The position numbers were made by a program, and so were the translations under genes. The notes beneath the pieces were generated by a model. That model saw nothing but the letters and a program-made list of their open reading frames with translations. It was not told the origin of the DNA and did not search any database. A DNA stretch of 64,000 nucleotides from Bacteroidales bacterium UBA4293 (GTDB taxonomy: Bacteria > Bacteroidota > Bacteroidia > Bacteroidales > Bacteroidaceae), in NCBI GenBank assembly GCA_002395835.1, contig DGVD01000011.1:1-64000 (forward strand), in the 5' to 3' direction. Shown in pieces: positions 42,241 to 51,682 of this stretch; within the stretch, counting starts at the first letter, position 1; every line of letters begins with the position of its first letter.

Positions 42241-43005
42241 TTACCAGTAGCACGTATTTGGTATCTGCTGTCCACTGAGCAAATAGTCCAAAAAGTACGG
42301 TAGCTGCATATACCACTCTGGCCAGTCATGGTCACAATCGTATCCCCAGTAGTCGAACCAGGCAGGTATGCCTTTGTCGTGGAAAATCTGCTGAAGCTTC
42401 CGTGTGCTGTCGGAACATTCATCTTCCCAGCGTCCCTGACCCACGCAGATGATAATTTGACGCCAGGGGTACATGTTCAGGTAATAATGATCCCAAGGCA
42501 TGTTTGCCATATAGTCGGCAGGGGAGTTGTTGTACACATTCTCATCCCGATAACCATCGAAGAAATAGTCTGCATGATACAGTCCGCTAAGGGCTATACA
42601 GCCTTGGAAACGGTCAGGACGTCGCATCATGAAGTTCACGGCATGAGTGGCACCCAGACTGCATCCGGTTACATAGAACATCTCATTGTCGCTCTGCTGC
42701 ACATTAGGGAGAAGTTCATCGGTTACATAGTGGAACCACTGTTCTTGAAGCCAGGAACGATGCCCTCCATCCTGGCCTTTGGCACTCCAAGTCTCTGCAT
42801 CGATGGCATCAATGCAGATGACCCGAATCTCTCCACTGTCGATGTGAGGACGCATGATGTCTATCATCCCCCGATTTTCCCAGTCGAAGAACCGGCCGTC
42901 CTGGGTGGGTACCACAATGAAGGGTCTTCCCCAGTCTCCATAAGTTTTATATTCCATTTCGCGGTTCAGACATTGGCTGTACCACTTATGATATTGTACG
43001 TTCAT
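42241..43005 (-). CDS. Esterase-family alpha/beta hydrolase
   Basis: 254 residues, no signal peptide. Fold of the Esterase (PF00756-like) group: nucleophile elbow GCSLGATHA (Ser about 136), a later WGYDCDHDWPEW segment with the probable His, and the acidic residue between them (GQGRWEDECSD). It follows an ATP-grasp gene by 5 nt. Esterases of this type hydrolyse siderophore, glutathione-thioester or other esters; the physiological substrate is probably the product or intermediate of the ATP-grasp enzyme, which is inference. Confidence 0.85.
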   Translation of the reverse strand: MNVQYHKWYSQCLNREMEYKTYGDWGRPFIVVPTQDGRFFDWENRGMIDIMRPHIDSGEIRVICIDAIDAETWSAKGQDGGHRSWLQEQWFHYVTDELLPNVQQSDNEMFYVTGCSLGATHAVNFMMRRPDRFQGCIALSGLYHADYFFDGYRDENVYNNSPADYMANMPWDHYYLNMYPWRQIIICVGQGRWEDECSDSTRKLQQIFHDKGIPAWFDYWGYDCDHDWPEWYMQLPYFLDYLLSGQQIPNTCYW

Positions 43006-43010
43006 GATGG

Positions 43011-44201
43011 TTATTTTCTATCGGTCACAAAATGTATGAACTCCCGGACTTCATCCACCGTGTCCAGTCTTCCCAGGAACATATAGTCGCCCATGGCTCC
43101 TGAGAGCACCTCTGGAATAGGTTCCTGGTTCATGATTTTATCTGCATACACCCGGTTTATTTCCTCCCTGGTGTGTTCATATTCCTTATTATCACGCTGA
43201 CTGGCATACACGCAGTGGTACACTTGTCCTAGAGCGGTGCGGTTCTCATCGAATGCCACCATATCAGCATAGATTTTATAGACATCGGTACTCCAGCTGT
43301 AGTTCATCATGTCTGGGGTGAAGCCTCCTGCAGGACGCATGTTCACCTCCAGCCCTACAAATTCTCCTGCCTTACCCAGGCCCTGGTGCTCCCGGTCCAG
43401 ACGGAAGAATTCCAGGTGTACAAAGCGTCTGTCTATACCGAATGATTTTACGGTTTTTCGTCCATATTTACGCAGCTGGTCGGGGATGGAATCCACAAAG
43501 TAAGCCAAGTCTCCTTCTTGATTCACAATGTCGGAAATACTAGGTGGCCAGAAACAGCACGACTCGAAGATAGGGTCACCTTTCGAATTGATGATGGCAT
43601 CATAAGAATAGATGTTGCCTTCGATGAATTCTTCAATGACGTAATTCTCTACCTGTTGGGTATTGATGAACCAAGATTTCAGTTGGTCTTCATTCTCAAT
43701 TTTCAGTGTACCTCCGGCACCCACACCAATGTCGGGTTTCGTAAACAGGGGGTAGCCTGCCAGTGTGCCGAATTCCAAGGCTTTCTCCAAGCCTTCTGCT
43801 GCTTTTACCTGCCGTGCTGTGGGCACTTTACCTTTGGCATAGTATTTCTTCATCTGGCTTTTTTCCTTGATACTCAGGATTCTATCGGACTTTATACCTG
43901 TGTTTACATTGAAATCCGTACGCAGTTTCGCGTCCTGTTCCAACCAGTATTCATTGTTCGACTCAATCCAGTCGATTCGTCCATATTTGAAACCGAAGAA
44001 AGCCACGGCACGATACATCTGGTCGTAATCTTCCATATTGTCAACCCTGTAATACTCCGTCAGGGAGTCTTTCAGTACCTGACTCAAGGATTCGTAGGGA
44101 GCATCGGCAATGCCCAGCACGGTAACACCGTTCTGCTTCAGTGCTCGGCAGAAATTCTCGTAGTTGTGCGGAAAATGTGGTGAAATGAAAACAAAATTCA
44201 T
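43011..44201 (-). CDS. ATP-grasp ligase of unknown specificity
   Basis: 396 residues. Pre-ATP-grasp Rossmann-like N-terminus (MNFVFISPHFPHNYENFCRA), then the ATP-grasp domain: GYPLFTKPDIGVGAGGTLKI (glycine-rich loop), YVIEEFIEGNIYSYDAI, and the metal-binding LEVNMRPAGGFTPDMMN. The type resembles carbamoyl-phosphate-synthase-like or amino-acid ligases; such enzymes activate a carboxylate as acyl phosphate and join it to an amine or alcohol. First gene of a two-gene operon with an esterase, divergent from fkp. Confidence 0.87.
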   Translation of the reverse strand: MNFVFISPHFPHNYENFCRALKQNGVTVLGIADAPYESLSQVLKDSLTEYYRVDNMEDYDQMYRAVAFFGFKYGRIDWIESNNEYWLEQDAKLRTDFNVNTGIKSDRILSIKEKSQMKKYYAKGKVPTARQVKAAEGLEKALEFGTLAGYPLFTKPDIGVGAGGTLKIENEDQLKSWFINTQQVENYVIEEFIEGNIYSYDAIINSKGDPIFESCCFWPPSISDIVNQEGDLAYFVDSIPDQLRKYGRKTVKSFGIDRRFVHLEFFRLDREHQGLGKAGEFVGLEVNMRPAGGFTPDMMNYSWSTDVYKIYADMVAFDENRTALGQVYHCVYASQRDNKEYEHTREEINRVYADKIMNQEPIPEVLSGAMGDYMFLGRLDTVDEVREFIHFVTDRK

Positions 44202-44236
44202 ATTCCAGTTTTTAAATTATTTCCTTTTATAACTTG

Positions 44237-44244
44237 CAAATATA
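44237..44244 (-). promoter_or_regulatory. -7 box of the ATP-grasp/esterase operon (TATATTTG)
   Basis: Minus-strand TATATTTGC, 36 nt before the ATG at 44201. Confidence 0.6.
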
Positions 44245-44328
44245 AAGCAAAAACTCGAGAAAACAGACATTCTTATTATTTATTCTATTAAATAGTCATA
44301 AAAAACCTTCCATTCCGCTTTTTATTTG

Positions 44329-44336
44329 TATATTTG
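44329..44336 (+). promoter_or_regulatory. -7 box of fkp (TATATTTG)
   Basis: TATATTTG 22 nt before the fkp ATG; an overlapping upstream TTTATTTG makes the exact register uncertain. Weak -33. Confidence 0.5.
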
Positions 44337-44357
44337 TAGATTGTAATTAATATAATA

Positions 44358-47198
44358 ATGAAGAAACTATTATCCCTTCCACCAAATTTGGTGGAATGTT
44401 TTCACGATATACAAGGTGTGGGCCATGAGGAATGGTTCTGCACGCATGACCCCATAGGGCAGAAACTGGGTTCAGGTGGAGGTACTGCCTGGCTCTTGCA
44501 AGCATGTAAGGATGCCGAGGCCCCTGAGAAAGATTTTTCACAGTGGTTGGGTCAGGAAAAACGCATTCTCCTGCATGCAGGAGGGCAGAGTAGGCGGTTG
44601 CCTTCTTATGCACCATCCGGTAAGATTCTCACCCCTATACCGGTATTCCGATGGAAAAGAGGGCAGAAGTTGTCCCAGACTCTGCTGGATCTCCAGCTTC
44701 CTCTTTATGAGCAGATTATGGAAAAGGCTCCGGCTCATCTGCACACGCTTATAGCCAGTGGTGATGTGTATATCCGGGCTACAGGTAGGCTGCAGAACAT
44801 TCCCGATGCCGATGTGGTTTGTTACGGTCTTTGGGTTGATCCTTCCCTGGCACAGAATCATGGCGTTTTTGTGTCCAGCAGGAAAAAACCGGCAGAGCTG
44901 GATTTCATGTTGCAAAAGCCATCCATCAGTGAGCAGAATGCCCTCATGCAGGATTACCTCTACTTGATGGATATCGGTATTTGGCTGTTCAGCGACCGTG
45001 CCATAGAGCTCATGATGAAGCGTTCCATGAAGATGGATGGTTCTTTGGGCTTTTATGATATGTACTCGGAGTTCGGTCTGGCACTGGGTAATCATCCGAA
45101 GATAGAAGACCCGGAATTGAACAGTTTGAAGGTGGTTATTCTTCCACTGCCTGGAGGCGAGTTCCATCACTACGGCACAAGTCGGGAAATGATTTCTTCT
45201 ACCGTTACCGTGCAGAATTCAGTCACCGACCAGCGTGAAATCAAGCTTCACCATGCTAAGCCCTGTCCTGCCATGTTTGTGCAGAATGCTGATGTAAAGG
45301 TAAAGCTTACTTCTCAGAATTCCGACTTGTGGGTGGAGAATAGTTGTATAGGGAAAGATTGGAAAATTGCGAACAGAAATATTGTGACGGGAGTGCCGGA
45401 AAATGACTGGCCACTTCAGCTTACTTCGGGGCTCTGTATCGATGTCATTCCTTTTGGTGAGACGCAGTTTGTAGCTCGTCCTTATGGTATAGACGACAAG
45501 TTCAAAGGTGCCCTGTCCGATGCTACGGTGCTCTATCAGGGTAAGTCTGTAGAAACATGGTTAAATGAACGTGGTCTCTCCTGTTCTGAGGTAGATGGGA
45601 ACCAGGATTTACAGGCAGCCTGCCTGTTCCCTGTATGTGATACTGTGGAAGAGCTGGGATTGGCTATCCGCTGGATGACCACAGAGCCTGGGTTAAAGGA
45701 AGGTGCAGAGGTTTGGAAGAAGGCACGAAAGGTAAGTGCAGATGATATTTCTGCTTACGCGAACCTTCATAGATTAGCTGCTCAACGCAAGGCGTTCGCA
45801 CTTATGAATTGGCCTATTCTGGCAAAAAACCATGAAAAGAGCATCTTTTATCAGGTAAACCTAGAAGATGCAGCGCATCAGTTCGCTGAAAATGCTCTTC
45901 CTTTGCCTTCTGAACTGCCAGAAACTACTGACCGCATGACTTGCATAAGTGATTCCATGTTCCGTTCTCGTGTGCTTACTCTCACAGGGGGTGATGGGGC
46001 AGAAGAAGAGCGGAAAGCTTTTTCTCTCATGAGGGAGGGGCTTACTGCTACTGCCAGTCATGAGCAGATGCCTAAACTGTCTGTATATCAGGATCAAATA
46101 GTGTGGGGCCGTAGCCCTGTGCGCATTGATTTGGCTGGTGGTTGGACAGACACCCCTCCTTATAGCTTGATGAATGGAGGAAATGTGGTAAATATAGCTA
46201 TCGAGTTGAATGGTCAGCCACCTCTTCAGGTGTTTGTAAAGCCTTGCAAAGAGTACAAAATCATACTTCGTTCTATAGATTTAGGTGCGGTAGAGCAGGT
46301 GTGCACTTTTGATGAACTGAAGCAGTTCAATAAGGTGGGTTCTCCATTCTCCATCCCTAAGGCTGCATTGGTGTTGGCTGGGTTCCATCCCGATTTCAGT
46401 GCTGAAAAGTTCGTAAGCTTGGAGCAGTGCCTTCAGGCCTTCGGCTCTGGCCTTGAGATGACCACCCTTTCTGCTATTCCAGCGGGTTCTGGATTGGGTA
46501 CCAGTTCCATCTTGGCATCTACGGTTTTAGGGGCTATAAACGACTTCTGTGGGTTGGGTTGGGACAAGTATGAAATTTGCAACCGCACACTGGTTCTGGA
46601 GCAGTTGCTCACCACGGGTGGTGGTTGGCAAGACCAGTATGGTGGGGTGCTTTCAGGGGTAAAACTTCTGCAGACCGATGCCGGTTGGGAACAGGAACCT
46701 TTGGTGCGATGGCTTCCCGATCAACTTTTCACAGCTCCGGAGTACCAGAAGTGTCACTTGCTCTATTATACAGGAATCACCCGAACTGCAAAAGGCATTT
46801 TAGCAGAAATCGTTCGTGGTATGTTCCTAAATTCTACAACACATCTGGATGTTCTGGATGCCATGAAACTTCATGCACTGGAACTCTACGATGCCATCCA
46901 ACGGAACGACTTGCAAGCCATGGGACAGTTGGTTCGTCGTACATGGAAACAAAACCAGTTGCTCGACAGTGGCACGAATCCTCCGGCAGTGAAAGCCATA
47001 ACCGATATGGTGGATGATCTTTGCTTAGGATATAAGCTTCCGGGAGCAGGTGGTGGAGGCTATTTGTACATGATAGCTAAGGATGAGGAGGCAGCAGCCC
47101 GCATTAAGAATATCCTGATGCAGACTCCACCCAATGAGAAAGCACGTTTTGTAGAGATGAGTTTAAGCAACAGAGGACTTGAAACCTCAAAAAGTTAA
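44358..47198 (+). CDS. fkp: Bifunctional L-fucokinase / GDP-L-fucose pyrophosphorylase (Fkp)
   Basis: 946 residues, close to the length known for Bacteroides Fkp. It salvages free L-fucose to fucose-1-P and then GDP-fucose, used to fucosylate capsule and surface glycoproteins. The N-terminal half is the pyrophosphorylase, with a glycine/arginine-rich nucleotide motif (LHAGGQSRRLPSYAPSGK). The C-terminal half is a GHMP kinase: substrate motif RIDLAGGWTDTPPYS, phosphate loop AIPAGSGLGTSSILAS and the final PGAGGGGY motif. The flavodoxin-like lipoprotein follows by 31 nt; a functional link is unclear. Confidence 0.97.
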   Translation: MKKLLSLPPNLVECFHDIQGVGHEEWFCTHDPIGQKLGSGGGTAWLLQACKDAEAPEKDFSQWLGQEKRILLHAGGQSRRLPSYAPSGKILTPIPVFRWKRGQKLSQTLLDLQLPLYEQIMEKAPAHLHTLIASGDVYIRATGRLQNIPDADVVCYGLWVDPSLAQNHGVFVSSRKKPAELDFMLQKPSISEQNALMQDYLYLMDIGIWLFSDRAIELMMKRSMKMDGSLGFYDMYSEFGLALGNHPKIEDPELNSLKVVILPLPGGEFHHYGTSREMISSTVTVQNSVTDQREIKLHHAKPCPAMFVQNADVKVKLTSQNSDLWVENSCIGKDWKIANRNIVTGVPENDWPLQLTSGLCIDVIPFGETQFVARPYGIDDKFKGALSDATVLYQGKSVETWLNERGLSCSEVDGNQDLQAACLFPVCDTVEELGLAIRWMTTEPGLKEGAEVWKKARKVSADDISAYANLHRLAAQRKAFALMNWPILAKNHEKSIFYQVNLEDAAHQFAENALPLPSELPETTDRMTCISDSMFRSRVLTLTGGDGAEEERKAFSLMREGLTATASHEQMPKLSVYQDQIVWGRSPVRIDLAGGWTDTPPYSLMNGGNVVNIAIELNGQPPLQVFVKPCKEYKIILRSIDLGAVEQVCTFDELKQFNKVGSPFSIPKAALVLAGFHPDFSAEKFVSLEQCLQAFGSGLEMTTLSAIPAGSGLGTSSILASTVLGAINDFCGLGWDKYEICNRTLVLEQLLTTGGGWQDQYGGVLSGVKLLQTDAGWEQEPLVRWLPDQLFTAPEYQKCHLLYYTGITRTAKGILAEIVRGMFLNSTTHLDVLDAMKLHALELYDAIQRNDLQAMGQLVRRTWKQNQLLDSGTNPPAVKAITDMVDDLCLGYKLPGAGGGGYLYMIAKDEEAAARIKNILMQTPPNEKARFVEMSLSNRGLETSKS

Positions 47199-47229
47199 AT
47201 ATATTTTCTAATTAAAAAGTATAAAATTT

Positions 47230-48060
47230 ATGAAAAAGTCAGTATTGGTCATGGCAGCAGCATTGTCGCTGACTGCTTGTAATCAAGCAACTAAGCAGGC
47301 AGAGGAAGTTCAGGAGCCTAAGTCATTGGTTCTTTATTATTCCCTCACAGAGACAACAACTAAAGTAGCAGAGGAATTTGCTAAGCAGACAGGTGCAGAC
47401 ATCGTAGCTTTCGACTTGAAAGAGCCTTATTCAAAAGTTTATGATGAAGCTATTCAGCGTTCTATGAAAGATCGTGAGGAGGGTGTAATTCCAGAATTGG
47501 ATTCATTGAAAGTAGACCTGTCAGCTTATCAGACTATCTATTTAGGTTTCCCAATTTGGTTTGGCACTTATGCAACTCCAGTGAAATCCCTGCTTGCAAC
47601 TGTGGATTTGAGTGGAAAGAAGGTTGTTCCATTCGCAACCTTTGGTAGTGGTGGACGCAATGTAGCAGAGGCAGATCTGAAAAAAGCACTGCCTAATTCA
47701 GAAGTTGTAGAAGCATTTGGTATCCGTCAGGCTAACGTAGAAAAGGCTCCAGCAGCTATCAAAGCATTCCTGCTTAAGAACGGTTTGATAGAAGGAGAGT
47801 ATGTAGCTCTTCCTGAGTTCTCTGAATTACAGGATGTTACAGAGGAGCAGAAAGCTATTTTCAATGAAGCTACTGCGAACTATGCTATGTTGCATGCTAC
47901 TCCTCTAAAGGTGGCTACTAGAACCATAGAAGAAGGTACCGAATTTAAATATACAGCAGAAGATCAGGGTCGTGATGGTCAGAAGTCTGAAATCACCATC
48001 TATGTGGTAAAACCAGCTGCTGAAGGTCAACCAGCTTATTTCACTGAGGTGGTTCGTTAA
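47230..48060 (+). CDS. Flavodoxin-domain lipoprotein
   Basis: 276 residues. Lipobox SLTAC with Cys17 (MKKSVLVMAAALSLTACNQ). Flavodoxin_4-like fold: VLYYSLTETTTKVAEEF (phosphate loop), LGFPIWFGTYATPV (isoalloxazine loop), FATFGSGGRN. A C-terminal extension of about 70 residues follows (VATRTIEEGTEFKYTAEDQG). An FMN-binding protein tethered at the membrane would be an extracytoplasmic redox carrier or reductase; whether it faces the periplasm is inferred from the lipobox. Confidence 0.85.
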   Translation: MKKSVLVMAAALSLTACNQATKQAEEVQEPKSLVLYYSLTETTTKVAEEFAKQTGADIVAFDLKEPYSKVYDEAIQRSMKDREEGVIPELDSLKVDLSAYQTIYLGFPIWFGTYATPVKSLLATVDLSGKKVVPFATFGSGGRNVAEADLKKALPNSEVVEAFGIRQANVEKAPAAIKAFLLKNGLIEGEYVALPEFSELQDVTEEQKAIFNEATANYAMLHATPLKVATRTIEEGTEFKYTAEDQGRDGQKSEITIYVVKPAAEGQPAYFTEVVR

Positions 48061-48094
48061 CGGTTGAAACAATTAATTTCTAATAGTTAAATCG

Positions 48095-48269
48095 ATGAAA
48101 GAAAAAGTATTGCAAGCCATGCGTGAAGCAGGCAAGCCTGTTTCTGCTGGTGACGTGACAAAGGCACTGGGTGCTGATCGTAAGGAAGTGGACAAGGCAT
48201 TTGCAGAACTAAAGAAAGAGGGAGCAATCGTTTCTCCTGTTCGTTGCAAATGGGAACCTGCTAAGTAAA
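48095..48269 (+). CDS. Tiny HTH-like regulator, apparently frameshifted near its end
   Basis: The ATG at 48095 opens a reading frame MKEKVLQAMREAGKPVSAGD... EVDKAFAELKKEGAIVSPV, a compact winged-helix-type sequence. Read straight on, it gains seven residues (SLQMGTC) and stops at 48263-48265 (56 residues). Skipping one T in GTTTCG (48239-48244) gives instead RCKWEPAK and a stop at 48267-48269, which is how I recall small Bacteroidetes homologues ending. The frame of that tail is closed upstream (TAA at 48210), so one base is extra relative to a 57-residue protein. It lies 34 nt after the flavodoxin gene. Confidence 0.7.
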
Positions 48270-48298
48270 TCGATGCACTAAAATCTTCATTAAAAAAG

Positions 48299-48331
48299 CA
48301 TCCGTGTCATTCAGTAGATGGCACGGATGTT
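48299..48331. terminator. Bidirectional terminator
   Basis: CATCCGTG-t-CAT, loop, ATG-g-CACGGATG followed by TTTTG, with an A run on the other side. Located between the small HTH gene and the convergent nicotinamidase. Confidence 0.85.
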
Positions 48332-48353
48332 TTGATAGTATAACCTCCTGAAG

Positions 48354-48902
48354 TTAGAGATTGTAATCTTTTATTAGTTTATTTAAAGCTGTTCCTCCAT
48401 CAAGGGAAGGACTGAATTGAGGAAGAACCTTCATATGGTGTCTCCACTTCGTCTTAAGTAAATCCTTCACAGTGTCTAGTACACAAATGTCACCGCAGAT
48501 TCCGCAGACATCTATCTCTTCTATATCCCATTTATCTAATAGATGAAGCAGCTTTTTCCCATTCTTGGCATTTTGCAGGATGGAATACTCGTCTTTGTTC
48601 TTCAAGTTTCCTTTCGTCAGAATGACAGCTTGAGGATCCAGTTTTAGTGAGGCTTCATATACTGGTTGATAGATGGCACCTCCATGAGTGAACTGTAAGC
48701 AATGGACAGGCCATTTTTTAAAAGAGCAGTGTCCGTAAGGGTGAAAATCGGCAGTCATAATCACATGGCTGTACACATCTTTAGAACACGAACTGATATA
48801 TTCAGCCAGTGCATCCATTACCGGTAGCGAACCAGGGGCAGCCAAGCTACCTCCATCTATGAAATCGTACTGACAATCTATGAGTAATAATGCTTTTTTC
48901 AT
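48354..48902 (-). CDS. pncA: Nicotinamidase (cysteine hydrolase, isochorismatase fold)
   Basis: 182 residues. Catalytic triad D9 (LLIDCQYDF), K97 (ILTKGN) and C140 (GICGDICVLDTV) with the metal ligands D52, H54 and H58 (MTADFHPYGHCSF), the arrangement specific to nicotinamidase within the isochorismatase-like family. It converts nicotinamide to nicotinate for NAD salvage. It is divergent from nadBAC, so de novo and salvage NAD genes share an intergenic control region. Confidence 0.88.
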   Translation of the reverse strand: MKKALLLIDCQYDFIDGGSLAAPGSLPVMDALAEYISSCSKDVYSHVIMTADFHPYGHCSFKKWPVHCLQFTHGGAIYQPVYEASLKLDPQAVILTKGNLKNKDEYSILQNAKNGKKLLHLLDKWDIEEIDVCGICGDICVLDTVKDLLKTKWRHHMKVLPQFSPSLDGGTALNKLIKDYNL

Positions 48903-48969
48903 GATTGGGGATAATTAGAGTAATTTTCGGATGTAAAGATATTTATTTTTGTAATTCGTAGGCACATTT

Positions 48970-49000
48970 TTTGTATTAAAATTATAAAGTTGTAATTTTG
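48970..49000 (+). promoter_or_regulatory. Promoter of nadBAC
   Basis: TTTG (48970-48973), 19-nt spacer, TAATTTTG (48993-49000): a good Bacteroidetes match, 32 nt before the nadB ATG. Confidence 0.75.
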
Positions 49001-49032
49001 CCTTCTAAAGTAATAATTAATAGACATAGCAA

Positions 49033-50622
49033 ATGATTCGAAAATTTGATTTCCTTATTATCGGTGGTGGTGTGGCCGGTATGAGTTTTGCCTTGAAAGT
49101 AGCCAAAAGTGGTAAAGGTAAGGTGGCTCTAGTTTGCAAGACTACATTGGATGAGGCTAATACAGCTAAGGCTCAAGGTGGTATCGCATCTGTGACAAAC
49201 CTCAAGGTAGACAACTTTGAAAAGCATATTGAGGACACGATGATAGCTGGCGATTACATATCCGACCTGAAAGCTGTGGAACATGTGGTACGTAATGCAC
49301 CTGCTGCTATCGACGACTTGGTGAAGTGGGGCGTAAATTTCGATAAAAATGAGAATGGTGAATTTGATCTCCATAGAGAAGGAGGACATAGTGAATTTCG
49401 TATTCTTCACCATGCCGATGATACAGGTTTCGAAATTCAGCGTGGCTTGATGCAGGCTGTCCGCAGAAACAAGAAAATCACGGTTTTGGAGAATCATTAT
49501 GCCGTAGAAATCATTACTCAGCACCATATGGGTATTGAGGTTACTCGGAAAAGTAAGGACATAGAATGTTACGGAGCCTATATCCTGGATCCTGATACTA
49601 AGAAAGTGGATACTTTCCTTAGCCGTGTCACACTGATGGCTACTGGTGGAACCGGTGCAGTCTATGCCACCACTTCCAATCCGAACATTGCCACGGGTGA
49701 TGGTATTGCTATGGTTTATCGTGCCAAAGGAACGGTAAAGGATATGGAGTTCGTTCAGTTCCATCCTACCGTGCTCTATAATCCGGCAGAAACTCATCCT
49801 GCATACCTGATTACAGAGGCTATGCGAGGCTATGGAGGAATCCTTCGACTGCCAAACGGTGAGGAATTCATGCAGAAATATGATAAGCGCCTGTCTTTGG
49901 CTCCTCGTGATATTGTGGCTCGTGCCATCGACCGTGAAATGAAGATTCATGGTATCAACCATGTCTGTCTGGATGTAACTCACAAGGATCCAGAGGAGAC
50001 TAAGCATCATTTCCCTAACATCTATGCTAAATGCAAGAGTATCGGAATAGATATTACCAAGGATTATATCCCTGTTTGTCCTAGTGCGCATTACATGTGT
50101 GGTGGTATAAAGGTGGATTTGAATGGTGAGAGTTCTATTCATCGTCTTTATGCGGTAGGTGAGTGTTCTTGCACGGGTCTTCACGGTGGAAACCGTCTGG
50201 CTAGCAATTCATTGATTGAGGCTGTGGTTTATGCAAAGTCTGCTGCAGAGCATTGTATCCAGGTAATTGATAATTATCAGTTCAATGATGAAATTCCTGA
50301 ATGGAATGATGAAGGCACGATGACCAATGAAGAAAAGGTGCTTATCGAGCAGGATAAGCGTGAGGTAGGTCAGGTCATGTCGAATTATGTGGGTATCGTT
50401 CGAAGTGACCTCCGTTTGCATCGTGCATGGAAACGTTTGGATTTGCTTTATGAAGAAACAGAGGAACTCTTTAAACGGGTAAAGCCTACCAAGGACATCT
50501 GTGAGCTGCGAAACATGATTAATGTGGGGTACCTCATAACTCGTCAGGCTATAGAGCGTAAGGAAAGTAGGGGGTTGCACTATACTGTAGACTATCCTAA
50601 GCACGCCTATGACCAAAAGTAA
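49033..50622 (+). CDS. nadB: L-aspartate oxidase
   Basis: 529 residues. FAD-binding motif near the N-terminus (FLIIGGGVAGMSFALKVAKSG), succinate-dehydrogenase-flavoprotein-like body with HREGGHSEFRILHHADDTG, and YAVGECSCTGLHGGNRLASNS. Oxidises aspartate to iminoaspartate, the first step of quinolinate synthesis. Anaerobes use fumarate as electron acceptor. First gene of nadBAC. Confidence 0.97.
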   Translation: MIRKFDFLIIGGGVAGMSFALKVAKSGKGKVALVCKTTLDEANTAKAQGGIASVTNLKVDNFEKHIEDTMIAGDYISDLKAVEHVVRNAPAAIDDLVKWGVNFDKNENGEFDLHREGGHSEFRILHHADDTGFEIQRGLMQAVRRNKKITVLENHYAVEIITQHHMGIEVTRKSKDIECYGAYILDPDTKKVDTFLSRVTLMATGGTGAVYATTSNPNIATGDGIAMVYRAKGTVKDMEFVQFHPTVLYNPAETHPAYLITEAMRGYGGILRLPNGEEFMQKYDKRLSLAPRDIVARAIDREMKIHGINHVCLDVTHKDPEETKHHFPNIYAKCKSIGIDITKDYIPVCPSAHYMCGGIKVDLNGESSIHRLYAVGECSCTGLHGGNRLASNSLIEAVVYAKSAAEHCIQVIDNYQFNDEIPEWNDEGTMTNEEKVLIEQDKREVGQVMSNYVGIVRSDLRLHRAWKRLDLLYEETEELFKRVKPTKDICELRNMINVGYLITRQAIERKESRGLHYTVDYPKHAYDQK

Positions 50623-50658
50623 TGCTTCTTGTCTCTGACTTATAAATAACTGATAGAA

Positions 50659-51651
50659 ATGATAAAGGATGAATGGAAAAAATTGGGTTATGTAAATGAG
50701 CCCATTCCTGAAGGTATAGACATCAAGGCTGAAATTCGTCGGATGTGTAAGGAGAAAAATGCTGTCATCATGGCGCATTATTATACAGAAGGGGAAATTC
50801 AGGATTTGGCCGATTTTGTGGGCGATAGCCTGGCACTGGCTCAGAAGGCTGCTACTACCGATGCAGATATCATTGTGATGTGTGGTGTGCATTTCATGGG
50901 TGAGACCAACAAGATACTTTGTCCGGATAAAGTGGTGCTGGTTCCCGACTTGAATGCGTCATGTTCCTTGGCGGAAAGTTGCCCAGCCGATGAGTTTAAG
51001 AAATTTGTCAAAGCTCATCCAGGTTATACAGTGGTGAGCTATGTAAACACTACAGCTGCTACCAAGGCTGTTACGGATGTGGTTGTCACCAGTTCCAATG
51101 CCCGTCAGATTGTGGAGTCTTTCCCTCAAGATACTCCTATGATTTTCGGCCCGGATGAAAATCTGGGTAATTACATCAATAGCTTGACCGGTCGGAATAT
51201 GGTGCTATGGCATGGAGCATGCCACGTACATGAACGTTTTTCCGTAGAAAAGATTCTTCAGGTAAAGGTGGAGCATCCACAAGCTAAGATTTTGGCTCAT
51301 CCAGAATGCAAGGGTGCAGTATTGAAACTGGCCGATAAAGTGGGTAGTACGGCTGCTCTGTTGAAGTTTGCTCTTTCCGATGAGGCTCAAGAGTTTATCG
51401 TTGCTACAGAAAGTGGCATCTTGCATGAGATGCAGAAAGGTGCGCCAAACAAGGTGTTTATTCCTGCTCCTCCAAATGACAGCACTTGTGCTTGTAATGA
51501 ATGCAACTTCATGAAGCTTATCAATCTTCAGAAACTTTACAACTGTTTGAAATATGAATGGCCAGCTATAGAGGTAGACCCTAAGGTGGCAAAGAAGGCC
51601 ATTCGTCCTATCAACAAGATGTTGGAGATTTCTAAGAAACTAGGTCTTTAA
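50659..51651 (+). CDS. nadA: Quinolinate synthase
   Basis: 330 residues. Three cysteine-bearing regions for the [4Fe-4S] cluster (NASCSLAESCP, AHPECKGAV, CACNECNFM) and the NadA block VIMAHYYTEGEIQDLADFVG. Condenses iminoaspartate with dihydroxyacetone phosphate to quinolinate. 36 nt downstream of nadB. Confidence 0.97.
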   Translation: MIKDEWKKLGYVNEPIPEGIDIKAEIRRMCKEKNAVIMAHYYTEGEIQDLADFVGDSLALAQKAATTDADIIVMCGVHFMGETNKILCPDKVVLVPDLNASCSLAESCPADEFKKFVKAHPGYTVVSYVNTTAATKAVTDVVVTSSNARQIVESFPQDTPMIFGPDENLGNYINSLTGRNMVLWHGACHVHERFSVEKILQVKVEHPQAKILAHPECKGAVLKLADKVGSTAALLKFALSDEAQEFIVATESGILHEMQKGAPNKVFIPAPPNDSTCACNECNFMKLINLQKLYNCLKYEWPAIEVDPKVAKKAIRPINKMLEISKKLGL

Positions 51652-51682
51652 GTATTGGATTTAATCATTTAATATTAAAAAT

